Source of the DNA: Aerococcus viridans
GTDB lineage: Bacteria > Bacillota > Bacilli > Lactobacillales > Aerococcaceae
Length of the DNA stretch: 64,000 bases
Direction of reading: 5' to 3'
NCBI RefSeq assembly: GCF_001543285.1
Contig: NZ_CP014164.1
Location: forward strand, 930,001 to 994,000
Part shown: positions 27,581-37,677 of the stretch, piece after piece
Numbering within the stretch: position 1 is the stretch's first letter
How the letters are laid out: the number at the start of each line of letters is the position of its first letter
The notes under the pieces: generated by a model
Database searches by the model: none
Told to the model about the DNA's origin: nothing
The model's input: the letters and a program-made list of their open reading frames with translations, nothing else
Position numbers and translations under genes: made by a program

Positions 27581-27720
27581 GCGTTCAGCAACATGTGAGA
27601 ATCTTCCTATCATGCCTTAGCGGAGAAAAAAGAATGAATAGTCAGACACGAAATTAAAGCATAGCTAATTCCGTGCCTAATGCCTCGAAGATAATGATAG
27701 GAAAAAGCATAGCAGAACGC
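27581..27720. repeat. 140-bp imperfect palindrome (structured RNA or MITE-like)
   Basis: Three arm pairs are nested. GCGTTC (27581-27586) pairs with GAACGC (27715-27720). TTCCTATCAT (27604-27613) pairs with ATGATAGGAA (27694-27703, nine or ten pairs). CACGAAATTA (27647-27656) pairs with TAATTCCGTG (27666-27675, one mismatch). It fills most of the gap between the AI-2E-like gene and the helicase. No coding frame or clear target duplication was seen. Confidence 0.6.
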
Positions 27721-27800
27721 TTATTCACTAACTATAATAATACTTCTCGCCTTATACCCTGACTCACATCCTGTGGCTTAGCATATGAATTTCTTAAGAA

Positions 27801-27812
27801 GTTTGATATAAT
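27801..27812 (+). promoter_or_regulatory. Extended -10 promoter of the helicase gene
   Basis: TGATATAAT (TG, one base, TATAAT 27807-27812), about 45 bp before the start codon. No good -35 seen. Confidence 0.45.
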
Positions 27813-27857
27813 AAATTAATTAATGAGCGACAGATTCAGAATTTTGGGGTGTATGAT

Positions 27858-30800
27858 ATGAAGTGGAGTATTCCAAGTAAGATAATCGAGCAAGGACGCG
27901 CTTTGGTAAAGGAAAATCGGGTGCTTAAAGTAGTACCAGATGAAGAAAATACTGTTTGGCGTGCAGAAGTACTCGATGATGACACGTATACCGTGATCTT
28001 AGATGGAACTGCTAAAGAAGAAGATGTGTGTCAGTGTCAGGTCTTTCAAAAGAAAGGCTACTGTGAGCATACAGTTGCAGTAGAACTGTTCTTAAGAGAA
28101 ATGGGCATGACGCGTGTTCACCAATTTAATGAGGAATTGAAACGTTATCCAGAAGTAGATGATGAAGTGGAACTACAAGTGAATGAAGTCATTGAAGGTT
28201 ATTTAAGCCACCGTCAAGTAACCAGTCCTGTGAAACGTTTACCGCGGTCTAGTAGAGTAAAAGTGACTTTAGAAGTTCAATTCGACGAAGTGAGACCTTA
28301 TATCATTTCCTATGAGGATATTGCCTACTTGCGTATTCGCGTGGGTGTCAACAACTTGTATTATGTAACAGATATGGATAAATTCTTCCAAGCTGTTGTC
28401 CAAAATACCTTATACATTCTACCTAATCGGGACCGTGAGGAAATTTGGTTGTCACCGGCAACCCTTGGTCAAGACACTTATGACCTAATGGTCGAACTAG
28501 CGAATGCCTACCAATTGCGTAATAAGTGGTTGCTACTAGTGATGAATACACCAGAAAATAAAAAGAACACCCAACGTTTCTATTTGATGAGTGAGGAATT
28601 AAATCGCTTGAAGGACCTTTATCTTGCAGATAACCGGATTTCAATCCGCTTTAAACTTGATGGTAATGCTATTAAACCAACATTCTCTAAGGAAAAAGCT
28701 TTGGTATTTAGCTTGCAAACAGACAATGATTTATATCAATTAACTTGGGATCAATCAGTCAATTGGCTGGCGCAATATGGTTTACTGATTCAAGATGAAA
28801 CATTATATGAAACCACTCAAGACAGCAATTTCTATGATGACTTGCGATTTTTACAGGGCTTCTTTGCAGAAAACGAATATCAGATTTCCTTGCCAGCTGA
28901 AGAAATGATTTATTTTATCAGCTTATTCGGTGGGACTTTGATGGCGTATAGCGAAATTGATCAATTAGAAGAATTGTTTGACTTATATCAAGAAGACTTG
29001 CAAGTTCATGTAACCTTGGATGTTGAGGGATCTGATTTATATGTCACCCCTGAATACCAATACGGGAAATACTTAGTTTCTGATGACGCGGAAAACCAAG
29101 TTCTACCAGATGATGATGTGGTTTTAGTCCGTGACTTCTCTGGTGAAGTGACGGTTGAAAATACCTTAAAAGCTTTAGGCTTTAGTTCGCAGAAGGGGGC
29201 CTTTGTCCAACATTTCGATAACTTGACCGACGTTATGACCAATATTGAAAATTTCGGTCGTTTATTCATTGACCAATGGGACATTAAATATGGTAAATTC
29301 CTGCGCAATGTCTATGACAACAAAGTCAATGCAACTGTGAAAATGACACCAAGTGACGGAAGTCGATTCTTGTCAGTAGATTTTGAATTATCTGACGTTG
29401 AACCAGTTGAAGTGGACCGTATTTTAAACGCCATTATGGAAAATGAAGCATATATTCGTTTACGTGATGGTCGGATTATAGACGTGCAAAATACCATGGA
29501 TGACGAACAGAAGCGTATGCTTCAACAAATTTCTGCCGCCAATAACGACTGGCAGAACGGTGACGTGGTCCCTATTTTCCAAACCTTACGATTCCAAACA
29601 TTGGTGGACGGAAATGAGGTATTTGAAGAATTCTACGATGATATTGTACGGGCTAAAGAAAAAGACTACACGCCGTCAGCTAACCTGAAAGCAACCTTAT
29701 CTGACTATCAAGAAACGTCAGTGAAATGGTTTAGAGGACTAGCTAAATACCAATTGGGTGGCTTATTAGCGGATGAGATGGGTCTAGGGAAAACTGTTCA
29801 AACGATTTCCTTTGTGCTTGACTATATCGAAAACAACCCACATGAAAAGTCATTGGTCTTGGCGCCAGCATCTGTTCTATATAACTGGGCCCATGAGTTT
29901 AAGCGGTTTACACCAACCTTAAATGTGGCCGTGGTAGATGGGACGATTGACGAACGGGAAGCGATTCGCCACGACGATACCATTGATGTTTGGTTGACTT
30001 CATACCAATCATATCGAAATGACCAAGAAGCCTACCAGAAAGTGAATTTGGACATTTTAGTCTTAGATGAAGCCCAAGCTATCAAAAATGACAACACGAT
30101 TCTATATAGATCAGTCAAGAAACAAGTAGCGGCTATGCGGATTGGTTTATCGGGTACACCAATGGAGAATAATTTGAATGAATTCTGGGCTTTGATGCAG
30201 ATTATTGTGCCTGGGTTATTGCCGAATAAGCACGAATTCCAAAAACTGTCAGTAGGGGAAGTAGCTCGTATTGCCAGTCCATTCGTTCTACGTCGTACCA
30301 AAAATGACGTAGCCCTACAGTTACCAACAAAAACTGTTACCGATAGATTCAGCATGTTGGACCCTGAGCAGAAGAATATTTACCTAGCTTACCTGAAGAA
30401 AATTCAAGACCAGTTAAATAATGATTCATCGAATGCAGGGCAAACGCATATGGAATTATTGGCGGGTATTACACGCTTACGTCAAATTTGTTGCCACCCA
30501 CGCCTTGTGAAAAATGACTATACGGGTCAATCTGGTAAGTTTGAATACTTCAAGATTATGTTGAAACGTGCCATCCAATCAGGTCGTAAAGTACTGGTAT
30601 TCTCTCAATTTACGAGCATGTTAGACGTGATGTCTGAGTACCTTGCTGAAGAGGGTATTGACTACTACATGATGACTGGTCAAACCAATAAAAAAATCCG
30701 TCAAGAACAAGTAGACGAATTCAATACCGGCGATAAATCAGTCTTCTTGATATCATTACGTGCTGGTGGGGTAGGGATCAACTTGACTGGTGCAGATACC

Positions 30801-31058
30801 ATCTTCTTATATGATTTATGGTGGAACCCAGCGGTGGAGGAGCAAGCTATTGGCCGTGCCCACCGGATTGGTCAGAAGAATGATGTTGAAGTGGTTCGCT
30901 TTATTACCGAAGGGACAATTGAGCAACGTATTGCTGAACTTCAAGAAGAGAAGCGCTACCTATTCGAACAATTATTTGATGACGGTGACCAAGCGGGCAG
31001 TCAAAATCTAAGCTTGGACGATCTGAAATTTATCCTTGGTGTCAGCCAAGCCTTATAA
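27858..31058 (+). CDS. SWIM zinc-finger SNF2-family helicase
   Basis: 1066 residues. Start ATG 27858 follows GGGGTG by 6 bp. An N-terminal SWIM finger (CQCQ...CEH, about residues 56-70) is followed by a long bacterial SNF2-associated region. The ATPase core has ADEMGLGKT (about 637-646), LDEAQAIKN and GTPMENNLNEFW, then the second lobe with VFSQFTSML and LRAGGVGINLTGAD...AIGRAHRIGQ. It is a DNA-dependent ATPase that likely remodels protein-DNA or transcription complexes; the specific role in Firmicutes is not established. A single-gene unit with its own extended -10. Confidence 0.9.
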   Translation: MKWSIPSKIIEQGRALVKENRVLKVVPDEENTVWRAEVLDDDTYTVILDGTAKEEDVCQCQVFQKKGYCEHTVAVELFLREMGMTRVHQFNEELKRYPEVDDEVELQVNEVIEGYLSHRQVTSPVKRLPRSSRVKVTLEVQFDEVRPYIISYEDIAYLRIRVGVNNLYYVTDMDKFFQAVVQNTLYILPNRDREEIWLSPATLGQDTYDLMVELANAYQLRNKWLLLVMNTPENKKNTQRFYLMSEELNRLKDLYLADNRISIRFKLDGNAIKPTFSKEKALVFSLQTDNDLYQLTWDQSVNWLAQYGLLIQDETLYETTQDSNFYDDLRFLQGFFAENEYQISLPAEEMIYFISLFGGTLMAYSEIDQLEELFDLYQEDLQVHVTLDVEGSDLYVTPEYQYGKYLVSDDAENQVLPDDDVVLVRDFSGEVTVENTLKALGFSSQKGAFVQHFDNLTDVMTNIENFGRLFIDQWDIKYGKFLRNVYDNKVNATVKMTPSDGSRFLSVDFELSDVEPVEVDRILNAIMENEAYIRLRDGRIIDVQNTMDDEQKRMLQQISAANNDWQNGDVVPIFQTLRFQTLVDGNEVFEEFYDDIVRAKEKDYTPSANLKATLSDYQETSVKWFRGLAKYQLGGLLADEMGLGKTVQTISFVLDYIENNPHEKSLVLAPASVLYNWAHEFKRFTPTLNVAVVDGTIDEREAIRHDDTIDVWLTSYQSYRNDQEAYQKVNLDILVLDEAQAIKNDNTILYRSVKKQVAAMRIGLSGTPMENNLNEFWALMQIIVPGLLPNKHEFQKLSVGEVARIASPFVLRRTKNDVALQLPTKTVTDRFSMLDPEQKNIYLAYLKKIQDQLNNDSSNAGQTHMELLAGITRLRQICCHPRLVKNDYTGQSGKFEYFKIMLKRAIQSGRKVLVFSQFTSMLDVMSEYLAEEGIDYYMMTGQTNKKIRQEQVDEFNTGDKSVFLISLRAGGVGINLTGADTIFLYDLWWNPAVEEQAIGRAHRIGQKNDVEVVRFITEGTIEQRIAELQEEKRYLFEQLFDDGDQAGSQNLSLDDLKFILGVSQAL

Positions 31059-31104
31059 GTATAAATACCAACCATGACTGTTTCGCCCTTTTTCAAATAA
31101 TGGC

Positions 31105-31133
31105 TTGAAAAGGGGGGTGGATTATGGTAATAT
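31105..31133 (+). promoter_or_regulatory. Promoter of rpsB
   Basis: TTGAAA (31105-31110), 17-bp spacer, TAATAT (31128-31133). The -35 lies in the right arm of a hairpin (CCCTTTTTCAA facing TTGAAAAGGGG) that may end helicase transcripts. The predicted 5' leader is about 115 nt. Confidence 0.6.
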
Positions 31134-31139
31134 ATTCGA

Positions 31140-31219
31140 GTGTCAAATGACACATATTTCACACCTTATGGATGGAATCGCGTGGTGCTAGTATTTGCTA
31201 GTGGCGAGTCTTTGAAATA
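31140..31219 (+). promoter_or_regulatory. Structured 5' leader of rpsB (candidate S2 autoregulatory RNA)
   Basis: GTGTCA (31140-31145) pairs with TGACAC (31148-31153). TATTTCA (31155-31161) pairs with TGAAATA (31213-31219), enclosing CACC (31162-31165) with GGTG (31184-31187). The long-range closing stem suggests a folded RNA. Ribosomal protein leaders often bind their own product; that is inferred here. Confidence 0.5.
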
Positions 31220-31256
31220 GGGGCGGAAAAATAAAAACCAAATGGAGGAATTTAAC

Positions 31257-32015
31257 ATGCCAGTTATTAGCATGAAACAATTATTAGAAGCTGGTGTTCA
31301 CTTTGGACATCAAACACGTCGTTGGAACCCTAAAATGGATAAATACATCTTTACTGAGCGTAATGGTATTTACATCATTGACTTACAAAAAACTGTTAAG
31401 TTAGTAGACCAAGCTTACAACGCTATGCGTGATTTAGTAGGTAACGATGGTATCGCGTTATTCGTGGGTACTAAAAAACAAGCACAAGATTCAATCGCTG
31501 ACGAAGCGACTCGTGCAGGTCAATACTACGTAAATCACCGTTGGTTAGGTGGTACTTTAACTAACTGGGAAACTATCCAAAAACGTATCAAACACTTAAA
31601 AAACATTAAAGAAATGGAAGTAGACGGTACTTTTGACGTTCTTCCTAAAAAAGAAGTTGTTGGCTTATTGAAAGAAAAAGAACGTCTAGAAAAATTCTTA
31701 GGCGGTATCGAAGATATGCCACGTATTCCAGATGTTATGTTTGTTGTTGACCCTCGTAAAGAAAAAATTGCGATCCAAGAAGCACACAAATTAAACATCC
31801 CTGTTATCGCCATGGTTGATACTAACTGTGATCCAGATGAAGTAGATTACGTAATCCCTTCAAACGATGACGCTATCCGCGCTATCAAATTGATCACTGG
31901 TGGTATGGCTGAAGCAATTCTTGAAGCTAAACAAGGCGCTCAAGAAGAAGCTGAACAAGATGTAACTGTTGAAGACTTCAAAGGTGACGAAGTTTTAGAC
32001 GAGGTTGCTGAGTAA
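31257..32015 (+). CDS. rpsB: 30S ribosomal protein S2
   Basis: 252 residues. Start ATG 31257 follows AATGGAGGA; the upstream ATG (31242) is part of that ribosome site. Recognised by [22 protein letters not shown] at the N-terminus, [12 protein letters not shown] and the central [11 protein letters not shown]. The C-terminal tail is acidic. It is followed by tsf in the standard order. Confidence 0.97.
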   Translation: MPVISMKQLLEAGVHFGHQTRRWNPKMDKYIFTERNGIYIIDLQKTVKLVDQAYNAMRDLVGNDGIALFVGTKKQAQDSIADEATRAGQYYVNHRWLGGTLTNWETIQKRIKHLKNIKEMEVDGTFDVLPKKEVVGLLKEKERLEKFLGGIEDMPRIPDVMFVVDPRKEKIAIQEAHKLNIPVIAMVDTNCDPDEVDYVIPSNDDAIRAIKLITGGMAEAILEAKQGAQEEAEQDVTVEDFKGDEVLDEVAE

Positions 32016-32069
32016 GCTTTGCTATAGTTGAAGATTACTTCAATTAGTAGTAAAATATAAACAGTAGAT

Positions 32070-32135
32070 GGCTATCTGATTAAGTTTGTCTAAGCTATAT
32101 TCGGCTTTCCTTCTTAGTTAAGATAGCCTTTTTTT
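32070..32135 (+). terminator. Terminator/attenuator between rpsB and tsf
   Basis: GGCTATCT (32070-32077) pairs perfectly with AGATAGCC (32121-32128), followed by seven T. The loop contains further partial pairing. It lies inside the rpsB-tsf unit and likely lowers tsf transcription relative to rpsB. Confidence 0.7.
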
Positions 32136-32168
32136 AAAGAATGCATGCAATTAGGAGGAAAATTTTAA

Positions 32169-33047
32169 ATGGCAATTACTGCAAAACAAGTTAAAGAATT
32201 ACGCGACCGCACTGGTGTAGGTATGATGGATGCTAAGAAAGCCTTAGTTGAAGTTGACGGAGATATGGACAAAGCTATCGACTTCCTACGTGAAAAAGGT
32301 ATCGCTAAAGCTGCTAAGAAAGCTGACCGTGTTGCTGCTGAAGGTTTAACTAAAGCTGTAGCTAAAGGAAACGACGCTGTAATTGTAGAAGTTAACTCTG
32401 AAACTGACTTCGTTGCACGTAACGATCAATTCGTTGAATTACTAGAAACTGTTGCATTAGCTATCTTAGAGCAAAAACCTGCTACTGTAGAAGCTGCTTT
32501 AACTGATGTAACTGTTGAAGGTAAAGACTTAGATACATACATTAAAGAAAAAGCTGCTGTAATCGGAGAAAAAATCTCATTACGTCGCTTTGAAACTTTA
32601 ACAAAAACAGATGACCAAGAATTTGGTCTATACTCTCACCAAGGTGGACGTATTTCTGTTCTTACATTAATTGACGGAAACAACCCTGAATTTGCTAGCA
32701 TGGTATCTATGCACATCGGTGGTATGAAACCTCAATTCTTAAACGAAGAATCTGTACCTGCTGAAGTTTACGAACACGAAAAAGCAGTTCTTACAGAACA
32801 ATCATTAAACGAAGGTAAACCAAAAGAAATCGTTGAAAAAATGATTACTGGTCGTTTACGTAAATTCTTCGCAGAAATCTGCTTAGTTGATCAAAAATAC
32901 TTATTAGACGACAGCAAAACTGTTGCAGAAGTTGCAAAAGAAAACAATGCTGAAATCAAAGGTTTCTTCCGTTTTGAAGTCGGCGAAGGTATTGAAAAAC
33001 GCCAAGACGATTTCGCTAGCGAAGTTGCTGCTCAAATGGGTAAATAA
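32169..33047 (+). CDS. tsf: Elongation factor Ts
   Basis: 292 residues. N-terminal UBA-like domain with ELRDRTGVGMMDAKKAL, then the TDFVARND motif of the EF-Tu-interacting core. It exchanges nucleotide on EF-Tu. Strong AGGAGG ribosome site. Codon use is strongly biased to a few codons, as expected for high expression. Confidence 0.97.
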   Translation: MAITAKQVKELRDRTGVGMMDAKKALVEVDGDMDKAIDFLREKGIAKAAKKADRVAAEGLTKAVAKGNDAVIVEVNSETDFVARNDQFVELLETVALAILEQKPATVEAALTDVTVEGKDLDTYIKEKAAVIGEKISLRRFETLTKTDDQEFGLYSHQGGRISVLTLIDGNNPEFASMVSMHIGGMKPQFLNEESVPAEVYEHEKAVLTEQSLNEGKPKEIVEKMITGRLRKFFAEICLVDQKYLLDDSKTVAEVAKENNAEIKGFFRFEVGEGIEKRQDDFASEVAAQMGK

Positions 33048-33119
33048 TTTAACAACATCCCGATATACACTTTTTGAATTTGCTTAAAATAGAGAAGTAA
33101 TGAAGAGGGAATTTAAAAT

Positions 33120-33886
<767 letters not shown>

Positions 33887-33899
33887 AGGAGAAATTTCA

Positions 33900-34460
33900 A
33901 TGGCTATTGATAATTTACTAAAAGAAACTAAAGACCGTATGGTGAAATCTGAAGAGGCATTTACACGTACGCTAGCGCGCATCCGTGCAGGTGTAGCAAA
34001 CGCTTCTTTATTAGACGGCATTACTGTTGAATACTACGGTGTGCCAACTGACTTACGTCAATTGGCAACAATCACTATTCCAGAGCCTCGTATGTTACAA
34101 ATCTCTCCATACGATAAAAGTTCTTTAAATGATATCGAACGTGCTTTACAACAATCTGACTTAGGTATTCCACCTACAAACGATGGTTCAGTAATTCGTT
34201 TGATTATCCCAGCTTTAACACAAGAACGTCGTAAAGAGTTAAGTAAAACAGTTGGTAAAGACTTGGAAGATGCTAAAATAGCTATCCGCAACATCCGTCG
34301 TGACGCGATTGATGAAACGAAAAAAGCTGAAAAAGCAAAAGAAATCACTGAAGATGACGTACGTTCATACGAAAGTGATATCCAAGATTTAACAAACGCT
34401 GCAATTAAAAACGTTGAGAAAATCGCCTCTGATAAAGAAGACGAAATCATGAACGTTTAA
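33900..34460 (+). CDS. frr: Ribosome recycling factor
   Basis: 186 residues, the usual size. Recognised by LARIRAGVANASLLDGI near the N-terminus, VEYYGVPTDLRQLA, and the C-terminal region RNIRRDAIDETKKAEK. With EF-G it splits the post-termination ribosome. AAAGGAG ribosome site. Confidence 0.96.
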   Translation: MAIDNLLKETKDRMVKSEEAFTRTLARIRAGVANASLLDGITVEYYGVPTDLRQLATITIPEPRMLQISPYDKSSLNDIERALQQSDLGIPPTNDGSVIRLIIPALTQERRKELSKTVGKDLEDAKIAIRNIRRDAIDETKKAEKAKEITEDDVRSYESDIQDLTNAAIKNVEKIASDKEDEIMNV

Positions 34461-34490
34461 TCTAGCATCTGTTCAGATAATCATACAAAG

Positions 34491-34534
34491 AAAGCCAGCA
34501 GGCCTCATTTTGAGATGACCTGCTGGCTTTTATT
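34491..34534 (+). terminator. Terminator after frr
   Basis: AAAGCCAGCAGG (34491-34502) pairs perfectly with CCTGCTGGCTTT (34519-34530) followed by TATTTG. A small inner stem, CTCA/TGAG, is also present. Confidence 0.8.
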
Positions 34535-34676
34535 TGCCGTATGCTTTGAGGATGGTTGTCATTTTCCAAATCTCAATGGTATTGAACTTGTCTCACTACT
34601 AACAAATTTATGGACTAGGTCAAGAGATAAAGAACTGTTGAGCTAGGGGATAAGTATAGGTTTTTCTCCAAATTTT

Positions 34677-34685
34677 TGATACAAT
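34677..34685 (+). promoter_or_regulatory. Extended -10 promoter of uppS
   Basis: TGATACAAT (TG, one base, TACAAT 34680-34685), 28 bp before the uppS start. The -35 is poor. Nothing else was recognised in the gap between the frr terminator and uppS. Confidence 0.4.
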
Positions 34686-34713
34686 TGTCTAGAATTACAA
34701 ATGGAGGTTCAAT

Positions 34714-35460
34714 ATGGTGACAGAAGTAAACTATAATCCAGCATTACCTATACCAAATCACATCGCAGTGATTATGGACGGAAACGGTAGATGGGCACAG
34801 GCTCGTGGATTAAAACGAACAGACGGACATTCAGAGGGATTAAAAGCCCTAAAACGTGTGGTCATTGCAGCACATAAAATGGGCGTGAAGGTACTGACAG
34901 CATATGCCTTCTCAACTGAAAATTGGAAGCGACCAATTACGGAAGTAAATTATTTAATGGGCTTACCCAAAGTATTAAACGATGAAATCTTACCTGATTT
35001 AATCGACAACAATGTACAAGTTCGCATGAGTGGGAACTTCGATAAAGTACCACTAGGGACAAAGAAATATATTCAAAATGCCATGGATCGTACTAAAGAC
35101 AACACTGGTTTAATTTTGAATATTGCCTTTAACTATGGCTCACGTGATGAAATCACCAAAGCCGTTCAAAATATTGCCACATCAGTAGCAAATGGCGACT
35201 TGAAAGTGAAAGATATTTCTGAAGACACCATTTCAGACAATTTATATACAGCTCAATTAGGTGAATATGCTGACCCAGACTTATTGATTCGTTCAAGTGG
35301 GGAAGTTCGTTTATCGAATTACCTATTGTGGCAGTTGGCCTATAGTGAAATGGTGTTTACTGACACGAAATGGCCAGACTTTGATGAAGCTATTATGCAG
35401 GAGTGTGTTGGCGAATTTCAACGTAGAAACCGTCGATTCGGAGCGATAGATACCAAATAG
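34714..35460 (+). CDS. uppS: Undecaprenyl diphosphate synthase
   Basis: 248 residues, cis-prenyltransferase. IMDGNGRWAQARG at the N-terminus holds the catalytic Asp (about D22), followed by FSTENWKRP and, near the C-terminus, RSSGEVRLSNYLLWQLAYSE. It makes the C55 carrier for peptidoglycan and teichoic acids. ATGGAGG ribosome site. First of a uppS-cdsA-rseP-polC run. Confidence 0.95.
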   Translation: MVTEVNYNPALPIPNHIAVIMDGNGRWAQARGLKRTDGHSEGLKALKRVVIAAHKMGVKVLTAYAFSTENWKRPITEVNYLMGLPKVLNDEILPDLIDNNVQVRMSGNFDKVPLGTKKYIQNAMDRTKDNTGLILNIAFNYGSRDEITKAVQNIATSVANGDLKVKDISEDTISDNLYTAQLGEYADPDLLIRSSGEVRLSNYLLWQLAYSEMVFTDTKWPDFDEAIMQECVGEFQRRNRRFGAIDTK

Positions 35461-35474
35461 AAAGAGGGGTTCTC

Positions 35475-36272
35475 ATGACACAAAGAGTTATCAGCGCTGT
35501 TGTTGCTCTTGCCATTTTTATCCCACTTTTATTTATAGGTGGTCGTCCTTTCGACTTGATGGTAGCGATTATAGCAATAGTTGCTTACTATGAAATTTTA
35601 CAAATGGCAAAAATTCCATTCCCCTCATGGCGGGGGATTATCGGTTTAATCACCATGATGTTACAACTACTGCCGTCTTATTATCTAGCACTACTGCCAC
35701 AAGAAATCGACTATATGACGCTTTACTTCGCTGGTTTAGCCATGTTATTGATTATAATGGTCTTCAAACCAGAGGATATTAACTTTGAACAAGTAGGAGT
35801 CATTAGTTTAGCGGCCTTATACGTTGGCCGTGGTTTTCACTTATTAATTGAGACGAGATTAATGGGGCTCTTGCCGGTTATTTACGTTTTAATCATTATT
35901 TGGGGGAACGATACCTTTGCCTATTTAGTCGGTCGCCAAATTGGCCGAACTCCCTTAGCGCCAAAAGTATCACCTAATAAAACCATTGAAGGATCATTAG
36001 GCGGCATCATAGGGGCCTTTATATGTTCAAGTATTGTCCTTTATTTTAACAACATCTTTGGCATATCAATCATGGATAATTTGATTTTAGCCCTGATTTT
36101 AGGCTTTTTAGGACAGATGGGCGACTTAGTAGAATCATCCTTAAAACGGACTTACGAAGTCAAAGATTCAGGTAATATTATGCCCGGTCATGGCGGTTTC
36201 CTTGACCGTTTTGACAGTCTATTAATGGTATTACCCATGTTTTATTTCTTGATTCCATTCCTTGGAGCTTAG
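35475..36272 (+). CDS. cdsA: Phosphatidate cytidylyltransferase
   Basis: 265-residue membrane enzyme with about eight hydrophobic segments. It makes CDP-diacylglycerol from phosphatidate and CTP. The C-terminal signature is visible: SPNKTIEGSLGG, then MGDLVESSLKR and KDSGNIMPGHGGFLDRFDS. Normal length. An AGAGGGG ribosome site precedes the ATG. Confidence 0.95.
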   Translation: MTQRVISAVVALAIFIPLLFIGGRPFDLMVAIIAIVAYYEILQMAKIPFPSWRGIIGLITMMLQLLPSYYLALLPQEIDYMTLYFAGLAMLLIIMVFKPEDINFEQVGVISLAALYVGRGFHLLIETRLMGLLPVIYVLIIIWGNDTFAYLVGRQIGRTPLAPKVSPNKTIEGSLGGIIGAFICSSIVLYFNNIFGISIMDNLILALILGFLGQMGDLVESSLKRTYEVKDSGNIMPGHGGFLDRFDSLLMVLPMFYFLIPFLGA

Positions 36273-36321
36273 CAAGTATCCTAGCTAATCATATAGCTAT
36301 AAATTTAGTAAGGAGCACATT

Positions 36322-37587
36322 ATGACGACTATTATCGCATTTATATTTATATTTTCAGTTATCGTGATTGTCCATGAATTTGGGCACTATTATTTTGCCA
36401 AGAAAGCGGGCATCTTAGTCCGCGAATTCTCTATCGGTATGGGACCGAAAATTTTTCATTTCGAAGCTGAAGAAACGACATACACGCTACGCATGTTGCC
36501 AATCGGCGGTTACGTCCGTATGGCTGGGTTAGAAGAAATGTCAGACACCCTAACTAAGGGCATGCAAGTCGTCATTGAACAAGGTGAAGACGGCATTGTA
36601 GACACTATTTCGTTGGAAAATGAGGGCCAAAATTTTGCTGGCTTACCGCTAGAAGTATGGGCAGCCGACTTAGAAGAAGACATGTTCATCGAAGGTATTC
36701 CTTACGGTAGCGAAGAGAAAGTCCGTTACCAAGTGTCAAAAACAGCAAACATCGTTGAATCTGACGGAACAATCGTGAAAGTCGCGCCAATAGAACGTCA
36801 ATTCCAATCTGCCAACATCTGGCAACGACTAATCGTTAATCTCGCTGGACCAATGAACAACTTTATCCTAGGTGTTCTAGCTTTCATACTACTAGCCTTC
36901 ATGCAAGGCGGTGTTTGGTCAAACGAAGCTGAAATCGGTGCTGTTCAAGAAGATTCTGCAGCTCAAGCAGCAGGACTAGAGGCGGGTGACCAAATCTTGT
37001 CAATCGACGATCAACCGGTCGAATCATTTGACGATATGCAAGCTATTGTCCAATCAAACCCAGACCAATCACTTACTTTTACCATCAACCGTGATGGTAA
37101 AGAACAAGAAGTTCCGGTGACACCACAAGCAACAGAGACCGAATCAGGTGAAACAATTGGGTTAATTGGGGCACAAAGAGCGCAAGATACGTCATTTATG
37201 GCTAAAATTACTTTTGGTTTTACTAGCGCGTGGACCATGATTACAGGTATTTTCTCTATTATTGGAGGTATGTTTAAAACTGGATTTGATATCAACAACT
37301 TTGGTGGACCGGTTTACATGTACCAAACTACCTCTCAAGTCGTGTCCTTTGGGATGACAGGGGTCATTTCTTGGTTAGCTTCCTTGAGTATTAACCTAGG
37401 AATTGTCAATTTACTACCGGTACCAGCTTTAGATGGTGGTAAAATAGTCTTGAACCTGGTCGAATTAGTACGAGGTAAACCACTACAAGCTAAAACAGAA
37501 GGCATGATCAATATCGTCGGTGCAGTGCTTGTCATTGTTTTAATGATTGCAGTTACCTGGAATGATATTATGCGCATGTTTGGCTAA
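36322..37587 (+). CDS. rseP: RIP metalloprotease RseP (site-2 protease)
   Basis: 421-residue membrane zinc protease. HEFGH at H18-H22 in the first membrane helix, one PDZ domain at about residues 205-270 (AAGLEAGDQILSIDDQPV), and the C-terminal PALDGGKI with the third zinc ligand. It cleaves membrane-embedded segments such as anti-sigma factors and remnant signal peptides. AAGGAG ribosome site. Precedes polC as in other Firmicutes. Confidence 0.94.
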   Translation: MTTIIAFIFIFSVIVIVHEFGHYYFAKKAGILVREFSIGMGPKIFHFEAEETTYTLRMLPIGGYVRMAGLEEMSDTLTKGMQVVIEQGEDGIVDTISLENEGQNFAGLPLEVWAADLEEDMFIEGIPYGSEEKVRYQVSKTANIVESDGTIVKVAPIERQFQSANIWQRLIVNLAGPMNNFILGVLAFILLAFMQGGVWSNEAEIGAVQEDSAAQAAGLEAGDQILSIDDQPVESFDDMQAIVQSNPDQSLTFTINRDGKEQEVPVTPQATETESGETIGLIGAQRAQDTSFMAKITFGFTSAWTMITGIFSIIGGMFKTGFDINNFGGPVYMYQTTSQVVSFGMTGVISWLASLSINLGIVNLLPVPALDGGKIVLNLVELVRGKPLQAKTEGMINIVGAVLVIVLMIAVTWNDIMRMFG

Positions 37588-37677
37588 TTAATCTATTGCA
37601 TCAAACCAATTAAAAACAGTAAGTCAGAAGGCCATAGCGATGGCCTTTTGTTATTAAACAGGAAAGGAAATAAGTCA

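Noticed and set aside
27581..27720. CRISPR array or tandem repeat at the palindromic gap
   Set aside because: There are inverted arms only, no regularly spaced direct repeats; no CRISPR array was seen anywhere in the window.
31242..31256. Earlier ATG for rpsB
   Set aside because: That ATG is within the AATGGAGGA ribosome site; the S2 N-terminus fits ATG 31257.
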